Source: Sepioteuthis lessoniana
Lineage: Eukaryota; Mollusca; Cephalopoda; Myopsida; Loliginidae
NCBI GenBank assembly: GCA_963585895.1
Contig: OY757921.1
Span: 83,685,439 to 83,749,438, forward strand
DNA: 64,000 nt
Reading direction: 5' to 3'
Positions 21,838-33,039 of this stretch are shown here, in pieces (position 1 is the first letter of the stretch; every line of letters begins with the position of its first letter). The notes under the pieces were generated by a model, which was not told the DNA's origin, did no database searches, and was given only the letters and a program-made list of their open reading frames with translations. The position numbers and the translations under genes are program-made.

Positions 21838-22330
21838 TCAAACTTAGCTAAGCTTTGTAAATGATAAAAAGTGCCTTGTATAATGTTAAGTTTTGCACAT
21901 TAGTCTTGCGGAACATGACTCATAATTTTGATTCTTACAAAGTATCTCATATGACTGGCCTTGTGCCAAACTAAGCAAAGCTTTGTAAATGCCTTGTATA
22001 ATGTTAAGTTTTGCACATTAGTTTGGCAGACCATGGCTTGTAAGTTTGGTCCTCACAAAGTATCTCATACTACTGGCCTTGTGCCAAACTAAGCAAAGCT
22101 TTGTAAATGCCTTGTATAATGTTAAGTTTTGCACATTAGTCTGGCAGACCATGGCTTGTAAGTTTGGTTCTCACAAAGTATCTCATACTACTGGCCTTGA
22201 GCCAAACTAAGCAAAGCTTTGTAAATGATAAAGGTGGCATGCATAATGTTAAGTTTTGCATGCTAATCTTGCAGACCATGGCTCGTGAGTTTGATTCTCA
22301 CTAGGTGCCCCATACTTCTGGTGTTGTGTC
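21838..22330 (+). repeat. Tandem repeat, about four units of 117-130 bp
   Basis: Each unit carries 'aagctttgtaaatg', 'ataatgttaagttttgcaca' and a tRNA-half-like 'gcagaccatggctcgtgagt' followed by a B-box-like 'gagtttgattctcac'. The middle two units are almost identical. A diverged relative lies at 31250-31455. Confidence 0.85.
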
Positions 22331-22374
22331 AAATGAATCTAATTTTAGTAAATAACTACAATGACAATATTTTT

Positions 22375-22690
22375 ATCAAGTTTCGCTTAGTCTAGTGTAA
22401 TGGTTATCATCATAAGAAATGAACAAGATGACCTGAGTTCAAATCCTGGATGACGCTGTTTGTATCTAACTTAAAATTCTTATGAAAGGAATCAATCCAG
22501 ATATTCTCCTTCTAGTTATGGGTAAATAGTAGAGCAGATTGGGCTCTTTAACCTTGGTGTGGTGACCAGTCTAAGAGAAAGAAAACTGAACTCTAACTTA
22601 TTAAACTCCATTTTAAAAATTGACCTTGTGTCGCCTCCTACTTCCATCGAGTGGTCAGGTAAATACTTATAAGGTCTATAATGGGGGGAA
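22375..22690 (+). repeat. SINE B, old diverged copy
   Basis: The head 'gtctagtgtaatggttatca' and B-box 'gagttcaaatcctgg' are followed by a recognisable but mutated body and 3' end. Confidence 0.8.
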
Positions 22691-23229
22691 GGGAATGTCA
22701 AGTAAAATTGTGTGGCCTAAAATTTTCAAGTAGAATGGGTCTACCTGTTTTAAAATTCACTGTTGGAAAATTTATTAAGCTTAGATTAGTTGAGCAAAAT
22801 GTTGGAATTATGGAGAACTGAGATAACTAACAATGGCCTGCAAGTTTAGTTTGTTAATCATAACACTAAATAATGTATAATTTCTCAGCCAAAATCAAGC
22901 AATACACTGATATATTGTTTCTCCGCTATATTATGGTGTATTATGTTAGGTATATATTTTTGCCATTGTGAGTATAATCAAACTATCATTTTTAATCATT
23001 CCTACTTCAACAACCCCATGAAATACACATAAATTTAAGCCAGCTTTCATCATTTTTGGTCATCTGGCAGGACTTGACACAAGGTCATTTTTATTGTGAG
23101 GATTTAAGGGGAGATGGGGAAGACAGCCACAATCCGAAACTATAACTATAAACAGCACTCATCTGTAGAAGTCAAAAGTAACTTTGGTGCCTCTTTGAAA
23201 AGCTAGCCAACTTAGTTCACCTCTTTTAT
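22691..23229. other. No recognised feature
   Basis: A short phrase near 23010 ('ccccatgaaatacacataaa') recurs near 24510, hinting at another old repeat; otherwise nothing is seen. Confidence 0.4.
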
Positions 23230-23912
23230 TGTTGTATTTTGACCTTCGACCTGGCCAAAAATGCCATTCCAAGGTGATGCACCGGAAGGAGGTGACACAT
23301 TCTAATGGCAGTTATGAGAGGAAATCGCGTGGGCGGAAATTGGCCGATGAAATGGGACGAGGTAAAAAAATTCCCATGGTACACTCATAGACTGATGCAC
23401 CGGAAGAGAGTGACCTGTGAATTGCATGACAGTTATTTCCGCTTGATGACGATCAAACATGCGATTTCAAAGATCGAGTAGGCGACTGAGTGGGTGTTGA
23501 ACTATTATATAACTCAGTCAAGACAGTTACAGTTACAGTTGGAGACGGAGTTAGAGACGAATGTGGTAGGGAAAGCCACACCAGGCTGGAGGGGCTAGGG
23601 GCCCTGATGAGTTGGGGTCCAGAGAAGATGCTGATAAGATGCAGTAAAGAAAGCCATCATCCAGCAGAGAGCTGGGCCCCTGGGCCTCTGGTTGAGCAGC
23701 CCTGGAGAACGAGAAAGACACAACGCTGACGGCCATAAGAGTGAGGGTCAATATATTGCAGTTCTGTTCAGTCTCCAACTCCCTCTCACCATAAAACCTT
23801 GAATAACCTTTTTGAACCCTTACAATAAAGTGAGAGGTACATATATTTATAAAGAGGTCTTCCTGCGTCTTTATTATTGTGTCATTATGATGTTGTAGAT
23901 GACAATATAACA
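23230..23912 (+). mobile_element. Solo F LTR with TTAT target duplication
   Basis: It starts TGTTGTATTTTGACC and ends AATATAACA, flanked by TTAT (23226-23229, 23913-23916). It contains 'ctattatataactcagt' as TATA region and 'caataaagtgagagg' as poly(A) signal. The ORFs inside are LTR translation, not genes. Confidence 0.92.
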
Positions 23913-23916
23913 TTAT

Positions 23917-24635
23917 GGGAGAGTGCCTGTGCAGCATGTGGATTGGTCCACTTTACTAGGATGGACCTGCCCAACACTTTTACATGAGATGTGTCTATTC
24001 ACCTATATATTCTTGGCAAATAGGCAGTCCACTTCCCAGCTGGTTGCGAGCTGACCAATATTCTACAAGGTCCCATGCTAGTTATAAGCGCACAGTGCCA
24101 GATGAATAGATTAGTTATTAAAAAATATCTGCAGCTGTAAGAAAGATGAGTTGACAAACTTCAACATCTCTTCTGGTGGGCGGGATTTAGCACATCGGAC
24201 AGAAAACAGCTGTTAATCAGGACTTGCCAAGGTCACCAGATGACTGACATATGAGGAGATAAGTGTTTGCATGTACAGAATGTGAGAGAACCATTTGAAG
24301 ATATGAGAACAACTGGTTCCAATAAGAATGAAGAAGCTTACTCTGACTGTAATGTCTGTTATCCATGGTACTTGCTTTTCATCGGCTCAGAAAGTGAACG
24401 TATAAAATAAAGACCAGAATTTGGGTTTTTGATTTTCTCATCCCTCATATGACAATAAGCAAATCCCCCACATTGCAGTCATTGGTGACTATGCTACACA
24501 TCCATACTTCAACAGTCCCATGAAATGCTCATGAATTTAAGCGGGTTTTCATCAGATATTTAGTTATTTATACAAATCAATAGAAGGTTTGTATAATTAT
24601 GTGCATGAGTTTTATGAGTGAGGAAAGTCTCATTT
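23917..24635. other. No recognised feature
   Basis: No repeat family or coding exon recognised. Confidence 0.4.
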
Positions 24636-24639
24636 ATCA

Positions 24640-25215
24640 TCATCATGGCATGCCGACAGCACAGATTCCTTTGAATCTCTTTTGCAATCTCTCCCTATCA
24701 CACCAAGTAAATCTTCTCGACACCCTGTGTTTGCATAGAGCTGATGAATGTAAGTTTTTTGTTTGTCAGCCAACACTGGTACATCCATGTGTTGTAGTCC
24801 ATAGGAGAATGTCACTTTTGAGTTCACCCTTCTCCAGCTGCACACAGCACAGCATGCCTCGCTCATCTTACTTTAATGGTGTGCAAGATGGGAGGTAAGT
24901 GGACATACAGTTGCTGTTTTGTAGGGTGCTGCTTCCAGGATTTGTTCAAAGCAGCACACATTATCCTTGTGTAGTTTTCATCTAGTTTTTTCTCCAGCAG
25001 TTTTGATAATTTCCAAGAAATGCATCCATACAGTAGTACTGACACAGCTACAGCTTGGAAGAATTTCCTATTTTATTTTATTTGAGAGATCAGATTTACA
25101 TATGGTTATTGACCTGGCATCGGTAGTTCATTTTTTACCTCTGCCAATGTTGACATCACTTTCAGTAGATGAGATATTGCTACCCTTGTATTTTACCCTT
25201 CTAACTTTTTTCTCA
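24640..25215 (-). pseudogene. L LINE 3' part, diverged copy
   Basis: The minus strand reads 'MSVLLYGCISWKLSKLLEKK', 'NYTRIMCAALNKSWKQHPTK', then a frameshifted C-terminal part with 'DVPVLADKQKTYIHQLYANT'. The right end reaches the 'SSTESDVN'-like segment upstream of FFQA. It is older than the copies near 50 kb. Confidence 0.85.
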
Positions 25216-26155
25216 AAGTCTTTCATTTGAGTCAATATGGTACAAACATGTAATAGATGGACATGGTTTCAGTCGAAAAGAATTTCCATTTGACTTGCCT
25301 TTAAAATCAGTTTATAAATTCACAAATTTTCACCCAGGTTTGAAACCCTCATCACAAGCACCATTTAAAAGTATTCTACAATACAGGTCATAAAGCTGGT
25401 TATCAAAACAGAATTCTGAATTCTTGCTTCCACCTCCAAAATATCTGGTTTTATTAAAGTTCTCAAAGTTCTTTTGATATCTGATGATGACTGACTCTGG
25501 AGTCTATTAGACATATTTTTTTTTTTGACCAATTCTGTCAGGTCTGCATGTGAAGCTGACTAGAATGGAATTGACAGATGTAAGATTGCTGAGAAAGTCC
25601 AAGCGGAATGGTACAAAGTAAAGTTGATGTCTGAACGGAACAATGTAATTGAAATCCTGGAAACAAAACGGATGAGGCTGTCAAGTTCTTGGCACGGCCT
25701 TATTGGGCAGAGTTCATTGCTGCTATGCCGTCAAGTCCCTTGTGAACCAGATTCACTTATCGCAAATTGCAAAGAGATTTAGTCTGGCTTCACTGCCAAG
25801 TCCAGATTTTTTCACTTTGAAGAATTCGATTGAATAAAGAGTCACATCTTTTGATCAGTTTGTTTTCCGATCATCATCTTGGTTATGAAGGACATGATGT
25901 AGAACTTTAAACAACTTGGCGGAGTTTTTATCATAATCTTTCCAGTTTTGAATTTGCTGCTTTTCTCGTGAAGGTCCTTTTTCTCAACTTTTATTTGATA
26001 CAGGTTGCTACTCTCTGTGAACTAAAATGTTGCTCAATAGATGACAGTGTTCTAATGTAGGGAATATATTTTTTGCTATCACGAGTAATGTTTGGTTTTC
26101 TCATTTTTAAGTCATCCATACTTGAGCTATCCTATAAAATACTTGTAAAGCTAAA
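25216..26155. other. No recognised feature
   Basis: No convincing repeat identity or coding exon. Confidence 0.4.
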
Positions 26156-26159
26156 GTAA

Positions 26160-26420
26160 AGTAAGTAAAGCTGGCGACCATAGTCGAGGGTGACCCGAAG
26201 GCTCCCTTTTCGATAGCTACTACACCAAGGTGTAGGGGAGGGCACTACTCCTTTCCCTGTATTGCTCCACTTTACCCTTGATCCGTACCTTACGATGCTG
26301 AGTGTTAAGCAAGGAGGCATCAAGTACCGTTTTTTGAGTCTTTGGTATGACTCGACCTGGGATTGAACCCAGGTCTCCCGGGCCACTGGCAAACACTCTA
26401 ACCGCTAGGCCAATGTCCGG
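26160..26420 (-). repeat. SINE C, full length
   Basis: Reverse orientation: 'gctggcgaccatagtcgagg' at left, B-box complement 'gggattgaaccca', A-box complement 'ctctaaccgctaggcc' at right. This is one of the least mutated C copies. Confidence 0.92.
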
Positions 26421-26616
26421 TTGTAAAGCTAAGCCACCTTTTATCATGAGTGGTTTAGTAAATTTAAAACTACAGCATAGCATAACATGTTTTAATAATT
26501 TTTTGTCATTCATACTTAAGGTAAATCATAAGATACTCTGAAATGAAAACAGTTTTTCATTACATAATCGAAAGCTAAAATATGTATGACATAATTTATA
26601 CCTTACAAATGAATGG

Positions 26617-26619
<3 letters not shown>

Positions 26620-26647
<28 letters not shown>

Positions 26648-26666
26648 TATATATATATATATATAT
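26620..26666. repeat. (CA)n-(TA)n compound microsatellite
   Basis: A CA run changes to TA repeats. Confidence 0.95.
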
Positions 26667-26671
26667 GTGTG

Positions 26672-26925
26672 CTTATGTTGTAATGGATATTATCATAGGA
26701 AATGGATATGGAGACCTGCACTTCATATAGCACTAATGCCCATGGGAAAGGTATGAATCCAACTGTTTTCCCCAAGCAATAGGTAAATAGTTGAGCAGTC
26801 TGGGCTCTTTAATGTTGGTATGGCAACCTGTCTAGGTGAAGGAAAACTCTTAATTCAAACCAGTTAAACTCTATTTAAAAATTGACCTTGTAACCCCTCC
26901 TGCTCATGTAGAAGGTTAGTATATA
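26672..26925 (+). repeat. SINE B, diverged, part of head lost
   Basis: 'gtaatggatattatcatagg' replaces the head; the B body 'cccatgggaaaggtatgaat' and 3' end 'aaaattgaccttg' are clear. Confidence 0.75.
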
Positions 26926-26973
26926 TATATATATATATATATATTGTATACATACATATATACGTGGTGGTGT

Positions 26974-27014
26974 CTGTAACACTGGGTTTCATGCTTTACA
27001 CATTCATCAGACAG
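26974..27014 (-). ncRNA. Candidate hammerhead ribozyme, minus strand
   Basis: The core CTGATGA (27010-27004) is intact. Stem II is ATG/CAT with a seven-base loop, followed by GAAA (26990-26987). Stem III has two pairs (A26987-U26979, C26986-G26980) with a five-base loop. Predicted cleavage follows U26978. Stem I is four perfect pairs, CTGT (27014-27011) with ACAG (26977-26974). A very short stem III is typical of hammerheads in Penelope-like elements and retrozymes. Confidence 0.6.
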
Positions 27015-27015
27015 G

Positions 27016-27060
27016 CTCTATCTGATGAATGGGTAAACCATGAAACGTAAGGTCACAAAC
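27016..27060 (+). ncRNA. Candidate hammerhead ribozyme, plus strand
   Basis: CTGATGA (27022-27028) is intact. Stem II is ATGG/CCAT with loop GTAAA, then GAAA (27042-27045). Stem III pairs A27045-U27053 and C27046-G27052, giving a classical GUC cleavage triplet ending at 27054. Stem I is weak as written (alternate A-U pairs only), so activity in cis is uncertain. Confidence 0.55.
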
Positions 27061-27232
27061 ACCAACATGTAATATATATATCATATATATATTTCTATTG
27101 TATAACAGCTCTACCATTAATATTGAGCAAGATTTCATAATACTGCAAAATTTGGTCCACCATTCTCATCAAGTGAGGTAGTGATAACTATAAACCATTA
27201 CATGTATACATATATATATATATATATATATG

Positions 27233-27271
27233 TGGACAGTAGGTTAGGTAAACCTTATCATTTACTGTCCA
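27233..27271. repeat. Short hairpin between TA microsatellites
   Basis: 'ggacagta' at left and 'tactgtcc' at right form perfect 8-base arms; (TA)n lies on both outer sides. Confidence 0.7.
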
Positions 27272-27291
27272 TCTACTTTTGGCTCTTCTTG

Positions 27292-27341
<50 letters not shown>

Positions 27342-27455
27342 AGATTGGGTTTTCATGTGTATCTGTGTGCATAAAAAATAAAATCAGCATTTGAGATCTT
27401 GGTTTTTATTTGGGCTCAAGCAGCGACTTCTAACACGGCAAGGAAGAGCTCAATT

Positions 27456-28174
27456 TGTTATATACTCACATGCATATAAATCTACATATACACATGCATA
27501 TACATGCAGAATAATTCACAATGTCACAATGATAAAGGACGAGCAAAGGCTTCTTTAGAAAAATATATACCTCTCACTTTATTGTAAGGGTTTGAAAAGG
27601 TTATTCAAGGTTTTATGGTGAGAGGGAGTTGGAGACTGAACAGAACTGCAATATATTGACCCCCACTCTTATGGCCGTCAGCGTTGTGTCTTTCTCGTTC
27701 TCCAGGGCTGCTCAGCCAGAGGCCCAGGGGCCCAGCTCTCTGCTGGATGATGGCTTTCTTTACTGCATCTTATCAGCAACTTTTCTGAACCCTAACTCAA
27801 TTGGGGGCCCCGAGCCCCTTGGGTCTGGTGTGGCTTTCCCTACCACATATCATCTCTAACTCTGTCCGATCTCTAACTGTCTGATTTCTTGTCTTGACTG
27901 AGTTATATATTAGTTCAACGCCCACTCAATTGCCCATTCAATCTTTGGAATGGCATGTTTGATTGTCATCAAGTGGAAATAACAGTCATGCAGTTCAGAG
28001 GTCACTCTCTTCTGGTGTGTCAGTCTATGAGTGTATCATGGGCTTGTCCCATTTCATCAGCCAAATCTGCCCACGCGATCTCTTTTGATTACTGGCCATT
28101 GGAATGTATCACTTCCTTCTGGTGTATCACCTTGGAATGGCATGTTTGCCCTGGCCGAAGGTCAAAATACAACA
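27456..28174 (-). mobile_element. Solo F LTR with AATT target duplication
   Basis: Reverse orientation: the plus strand starts TGTTATATACTC and ends AATACAACA, flanked by AATT (27452-27455, 28175-28178). The poly(A) signal complement 'ctcactttattgtaa' lies near 27572. The ORFs inside are LTR translation. Confidence 0.92.
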
Positions 28175-28489
28175 AATTACCCACTACAAGATGGTCTTCT
28201 ATATCAATATTCCATACTATAGAACTTTTAACAACTTGGAGCAATGATGATGCTTAGATATCTCGACTTTGTATAGATAGGTCAGTACTACTTCTGAATA
28301 CTTGTTGAACAGTAGCTTTAGGTGAAACTCAGGATTTGTGTTAGTGTCAATCAAAATAACAAGGACTAGTCTGACTATTTCGACCAAAACAAGAACTAGT
28401 TTAAATATTTCAACGACTTGTGTGAATATTTTAACCAACAGAACAGAGATTAGTCTGACTATTTCAACCAATACTATACAAGTTGGGTG

Positions 28490-28838
28490 AGAAGAGTTTT
28501 ATGGTATATCAAACCTTGTGGGTTTAATGCCAAACCTGAGTTATACGCACACATATATGATTTGTCTGCAAATACTTCGTTGGTAACATTTTTAAACAAA
28601 CCAGAGCTCATTTGCTTACTCATAGTTAAATGGTTTCAAGCTTTGCTATTTAACACAAATAGTTCTATTTGCCACTGTAAAATGGTTTCCTTAATAGCTA
28701 TCAAATACCAATAATTCAAATTAATATTAATCATTTGTTAGCACACTGTTAAACGGTTTCATGTATATTAAATGATTAAATAGTTCTATTTGACCCACAG
28801 ATGGGACTCTAACAGGTAGTATCATTCTGGTTGGTTAA
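28490..28838 (-). repeat. D element, tail and middle
   Basis: The tail 'tatggtatatcaaaccttgt' at left is followed by middle units and the beginning of the 5' module ('gatgggactctaacagg'). It ends where another D tail begins. Confidence 0.75.
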
Positions 28839-28844
28839 CTGGAT

Positions 28845-29030
28845 GAGTTTTATGGTATATCAACAATTGTGGGTTATTTAATGTTAAATTCTATTCATAC
28901 ATATGATTTTTAAGTGAATAGTTTGAAACAAACTTTTTCTAAATGAGCCAGAGCTCATTTCTTTATACACAGTTAAATGGTTACAAGCACTGCAATTTTT
29001 TGTTTGCACACCGTTAAATGGTTTGTACCT
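28845..29030 (-). repeat. D element tail, second fragment
   Basis: 'tatggtatatcaacaattgt' and 'cacagttaaatggtt' identify the tail and first middle units; the rest is absent. Confidence 0.75.
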
Positions 29031-29204
29031 GGATCTTAGCACAGGCCTGAGCAGATTTGTTTGGAAAATGAAAAGTTGCCCATGCTTCGGAACTCATCCC
29101 CTCACAACATTAATGTTGTTCAAAGAAAGAGCAAGATATTGTAGACCTTTGAATTAGTGGCATTGAATGAGTTGCCAGAAAGAGGTTGAACATAGTCTTA
29201 TATA

Positions 29205-29492
29205 TATTTACCAACCCCTCCGCTCGGGTAGGATATGACACAAGGTCAATTTCAAAGCAGAGTTTAACAGGTTTGAATTCAAAGTTTTCCTTCTCCTAGA
29301 CTAGTTGCCTTACAAAGGCTAAAGAACCTAGTCTGCCCTACTATTTACCCATAGCTGGAGGGAGAATAATTGGATTTATGCCTTTCCCTAGGGTATTTGT
29401 GCTATGTGAAATGCAATCAGTCTCGTCCAGGATTTGAACTTGTGTCGCCGTGTCCATTTCCTATGACGATAACCTTTACACCACAAGCACCA
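29205..29492 (-). repeat. SINE B, full length
   Basis: 3' end 'accaacccctccgctcggg' at left; B-box complement 'aggatttgaacttg'; head complement 'tttacaccacaagcacc' at right. Confidence 0.9.
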
Positions 29493-29875
29493 CCCTGAAC
29501 ATTGTCTTTTAAGGTATTCCAACTAGTCCTTATACTGTATTGGTTGAAATATTCAGACTATCTCTTGTCATAGTTCAGTTTAAAGCCTATCATATGTATA
29601 TATTATATCAAGTAATATTTCAATTTGTTTGACTGTGAAAGATGAGTTGGTTCTCTGAATAATGAGGATATGAAAATTGAGTGATACACAAAAAAAATGT
29701 TTAAAAAATTAAAAAGAAAGAAAATTATAAAATGCAAAAGATACCAGAGGAAGGTGGGAGAATTCAATGACTGAAACAAGATAGGTGAGACTGCTTGTCC
29801 AAATAACTAATTGAATAAAAGATTCTTTTTTGGTTAGTATATGTAACTAAATCCTTGAACACAAGCAGGATGTGG

Positions 29876-30118
29876 GGGATGTCCTCGTGGTGTAATGGTT
29901 AAAGCGATGAACTGCGTAATCGTAGTAAGGAGTTTGAACTCCGGTTGCGCTATTACATTCACTTTCGGGCAAATACCCTTGGGAAAGGTATGAACCCCCT
30001 TATCCTCCCAGTTATGGGTTAAACAGTACCACTACTGTTCTTCTAGGAGAATGGCCTTGGCATTAAATAACCTTACAAAGGTTGATATGCCATTAAACAG
30101 AGAAACCAAACCAAACAA
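29876..30118 (+). repeat. SINE A, best full-length copy
   Basis: The head is 'gtcctcgtggtgtaatggtt' with a B-box-like 'gagtttgaactccgg'. The body is 'cccttgggaaaggtatgaac' and 'gtaccactactgttcttcta'. The tail 'ggcattaaataaccttacaa' ends in 'agagaaaccaaaccaaac'. Confidence 0.92.
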
Positions 30119-30119
30119 G

Positions 30120-30378
30120 CAGAATGTGACATGAGGTCAATTTTTAAGCAGACTAAAGCTGGTTTAATTCAGAATTTTTCCTTTTCCTAGACTGGTTACC
30201 TAAACAAGGCTAAAGAACCCAGTCTGTCCAACTATTTTTCCATAGCTAGGAGGAGAATAGGTGGAGTCAGTTTTTTTCTCAACGTCATTAATAATGAAGT
30301 GAAATTCAAGCAGCCTTGTCTAAGATTTGAACTCAGATCACCTATTCCATTTTTTACGTCAATAACTGTCCTGCTAAG
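30120..30378 (-). repeat. SINE B, old copy
   Basis: The 3' half ('acatgaggtcaatttttaag', 'cctagactggttacc') is clear; the head at right is badly mutated. Confidence 0.75.
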
Positions 30379-31249
30379 TGTTTTTTGTCTGTCTAACCAA
30401 ATAACTTTTTCCCTACAAACTTTTATTGGATATTGAACGTTTTTTATTTTTTTGGTAAGTAATTAAATTCCCATGTGATTGCTAATTCTGGCAAATTGCT
30501 TGCTGGAATTTTTCTTTAACAAATTGAATCCAATCTTAATTTGACAACTGAAAGTTTATTATAATGTTTTTTTTTTAAATTGTCACTATAAAATCGATTG
30601 AATCACAAAAGTTGAGTAGACTCAAATTTAGGAGACATTTTTTCTATTAGTCTTTCAAACTATTTATTTTAGTTTTAGTCATCGGACATTTCAGTTTTTA
30701 GGTCGTAAATCGTTAACATTTATAGCCAATTAGATTTTAAAGTCACAAATAGATGCAAGGGAGACAACTCAAGAATGCCAACTACGGAGTTATAATTCTT
30801 TTTATATTAGATTTGTGTCCGGATTCCTTGTTTCAACAAAACAAATTATTTTTCAATTTAAAAAATAAAAACAAACAAAAAACAGAGAAGTCGAAAAAAA
30901 TCAATGAACAATAATGTTATAAATACCTTTACTTTGGATTATTTTTATGCATTGGTTGTTTATATTTTTGTTGGCCCATTCGGTACACAATGTGGCCTGC
31001 AAAATGTCAAGGTCCCATTTCTAACATGACTTTAATAGTTCTATATGATATTTGAATATCATTCTTTCTTATGAGCTGTAATTTAACATCTGATGGCAAT
31101 TTTCTTGCCGGGATAGATATGGTGATTGTAATCTCTTGTCATTTTGCAAAGTAAAATATCTGAATGAAATTCAAATATGGATGCCCCTCTACTTATGATG
31201 GGGTTGGATAATTTATTACGATGTTATGGTTGATAAGCTAGTTTTGCAA
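30379..31249. other. No recognised feature
   Basis: Very AT-rich; no coding or repeat identity. Confidence 0.45.
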
Positions 31250-31455
31250 ATCAATTACAATTAATTAGTGAGTTCGATTCTCACAAGGTGCCCCGTATTT
31301 GTAGCATGGGCCAAATAAAAGCTAAGTTTTGTCGTTTTTTGGCACCTTGTTAGTAAGCCAAGCTAGCAGACTGTTATCAGAGAGTTCAATTCTCACTCAG
31401 TGCTTTATACTTGAACCTGGTGCCAAAATAAAGCCCAGTTCAATAAATGACTTCT
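31250..31455 (+). repeat. Diverged relative of the 21.8-kb satellite
   Basis: Two degenerate units each carry a B-box-like 'gagttcgattctcac' or 'gagttcaattctcac' and 'ggccaaataaaagctaagtt'-type sequence seen in the tandem array at 21838-22330. Confidence 0.6.
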
Positions 31456-31624
31456 TGTGATGCAGTTTCTATGGAATCATGGATTCCCTTGTGTACTGAA
31501 TGGGCCAACCTGATATTTGTCTTAAAATTCAGATTTCATTTGCACCTGTTTGTTTAGCTAATCAATCTTCATTTTTTACTAGTTAAAAAACAGACACACC
31601 TTGCAGAGTCATACAAACTGAATT

Positions 31625-31880
31625 GCCTAGTCAACATGACTCAGAATATACTTATTGTATCCCTTGCAGAAGGGTAAGACTCAACATCACATAAAAAAAT
31701 GAAGAAAATTGGATCTCTTGGGGATAACAATTTACTGCATCTGATAGTGAGAGTCAATTTTTGAAGATCTGTGGCATACAAAGTACCCCTTCATTACTGT
31801 TACTCCTATACCAGATGGGTAGTACCTGTTAGGGTCATATCTATGAGTCATATAGATCTGTTTTAAGAATTATTTGTATT
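31625..31880 (+). repeat. D element 5' module, decayed
   Basis: 'cagaagggtaagactc', 'gtaccccttcatta' and 'ggtagtacctgttagggtca' identify it; it stops at the G repeat. Confidence 0.75.
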
Positions 31881-31886
31881 TGATAG

Positions 31887-32367
31887 TGTCGGGGTTAAAA
31901 AAAGAAATTTTAAAAAATAAATGTAAAAAGTAACAGTTTCCCCTGAGGCCTCTCACAGGAAGTTAAATTGGTGCATGCCTAAAAAGAGGGACTTTCTGAT
32001 GTTAAGGAAAAATTCTTCCTCATTAAGCATTTACTACTTTGATTGGACAGACCTTTTTCTCTTGGCTGCAGGTAGGTAGTGCATATGCTTGTTAAGTCTT
32101 GGGGCTTAGCTGCAAGTTGCATCGCCCACTTGTGGTAACCTCTGCTAAACATACCTACAAGACTTATGACGAACCCTTGAACTTGTTATTGCCAAAAATA
32201 ATTCTATGATATACTTCAATGCCTTACCTGGGGGAAACACAACTATTTCTACAAGTTCAGAAAAACATCCACACCACGGAATAGTTGTAAACCCCAAAAT
32301 AAAGTTTTAGTAAAAAGGTTTCCTTGTCTTTTTTCTTCCGTCCTTAATTCTTACAGTTTCCACGACA
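31887..32367 (+). mobile_element. G LTR-like repeat, copy 2
   Basis: It begins TGTCGGGG and ends CCACGACA, giving matching short inverted termini. 'accccaaaataaag' supplies a poly(A)-type signal near 32293. No target duplication is seen, so it may be an LTR with some internal sequence attached. Confidence 0.6.
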
Positions 32368-32900
32368 CAAAAAAGATAACAAGTGAAAGGGGTAAGAAGA
32401 GCAATCAGATATGAACCTCAGAATTTACCAACAACCGAACAACAATTTACCAACCTCAAATAACCCTTCGCATGCTCCATAATAGTACCATGCACCGAAA
32501 AAAAACAGGAAGATTTCTCAAGAAGCAACTTTACAAAAACTATCATTGTAAAGTTACTGGGGTGGGTAATTGAAAACTTAACTTGAATCATAACCTCAAA
32601 TGAAAAAGGTTTATTTTACAAGACATACAAGGATGAATTAACAGAGATATATTGCTACCTCGTTTCGCTAGGAGATAAGGCCTGTTCTCCCAACATTGTC
32701 AATGTTCATATTCAAAAAGAATAGTCTATTCTACACTGAGGGGTATCATCTCTTCTCTACAACAAATATAAATATCAATGTACAATGTATGTAATTCCCT
32801 AACCTCTTAGCATAGAAAAACCCTAGATGGGTAGACGTGGGTAGACATAACATTAAAAACAATCAAAAATTAGTAGATAAAATATACATATGAAAGATAG
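32368..32900. other. No recognised feature
   Basis: Possible remains of G internal sequence at the left; otherwise nothing is identified. Confidence 0.4.
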
Positions 32901-32904
32901 AGCT

Positions 32905-33035
32905 AAAACAAGGATAAAAATCAACACCATCTAGGTCCATTGAAAGTATGGATTTCCTTGATTTTCTCTTGTCATCCATCCCAATTGGTCACTGCACTTG
33001 GCAAGTCCTCTAGTTGGCATCCAGTGCCCACAAAA
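32905..33035 (-). pseudogene. L LINE C-terminal fragment
   Basis: The minus strand reads 'FVGTGCQLEDLPSAVTNWDG' and 'KIKEIH', matching the L C-terminal 'TGCSPEDLPEAM' region. It is an old fragment. Confidence 0.65.
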
Positions 33036-33039
33036 AGAT

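Larger units (their letters stand above)
26958..27070. repeat. TA-flanked foldback with hammerhead cores in both arms
   Basis: Two arms of about 50 bases pair as an imperfect inverted repeat around 27011-27021. TA-rich microsatellites flank both sides. Each arm, read toward its own 3' end, carries the CTGATGA...GAAA pattern of a hammerhead ribozyme. Confidence 0.8.
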
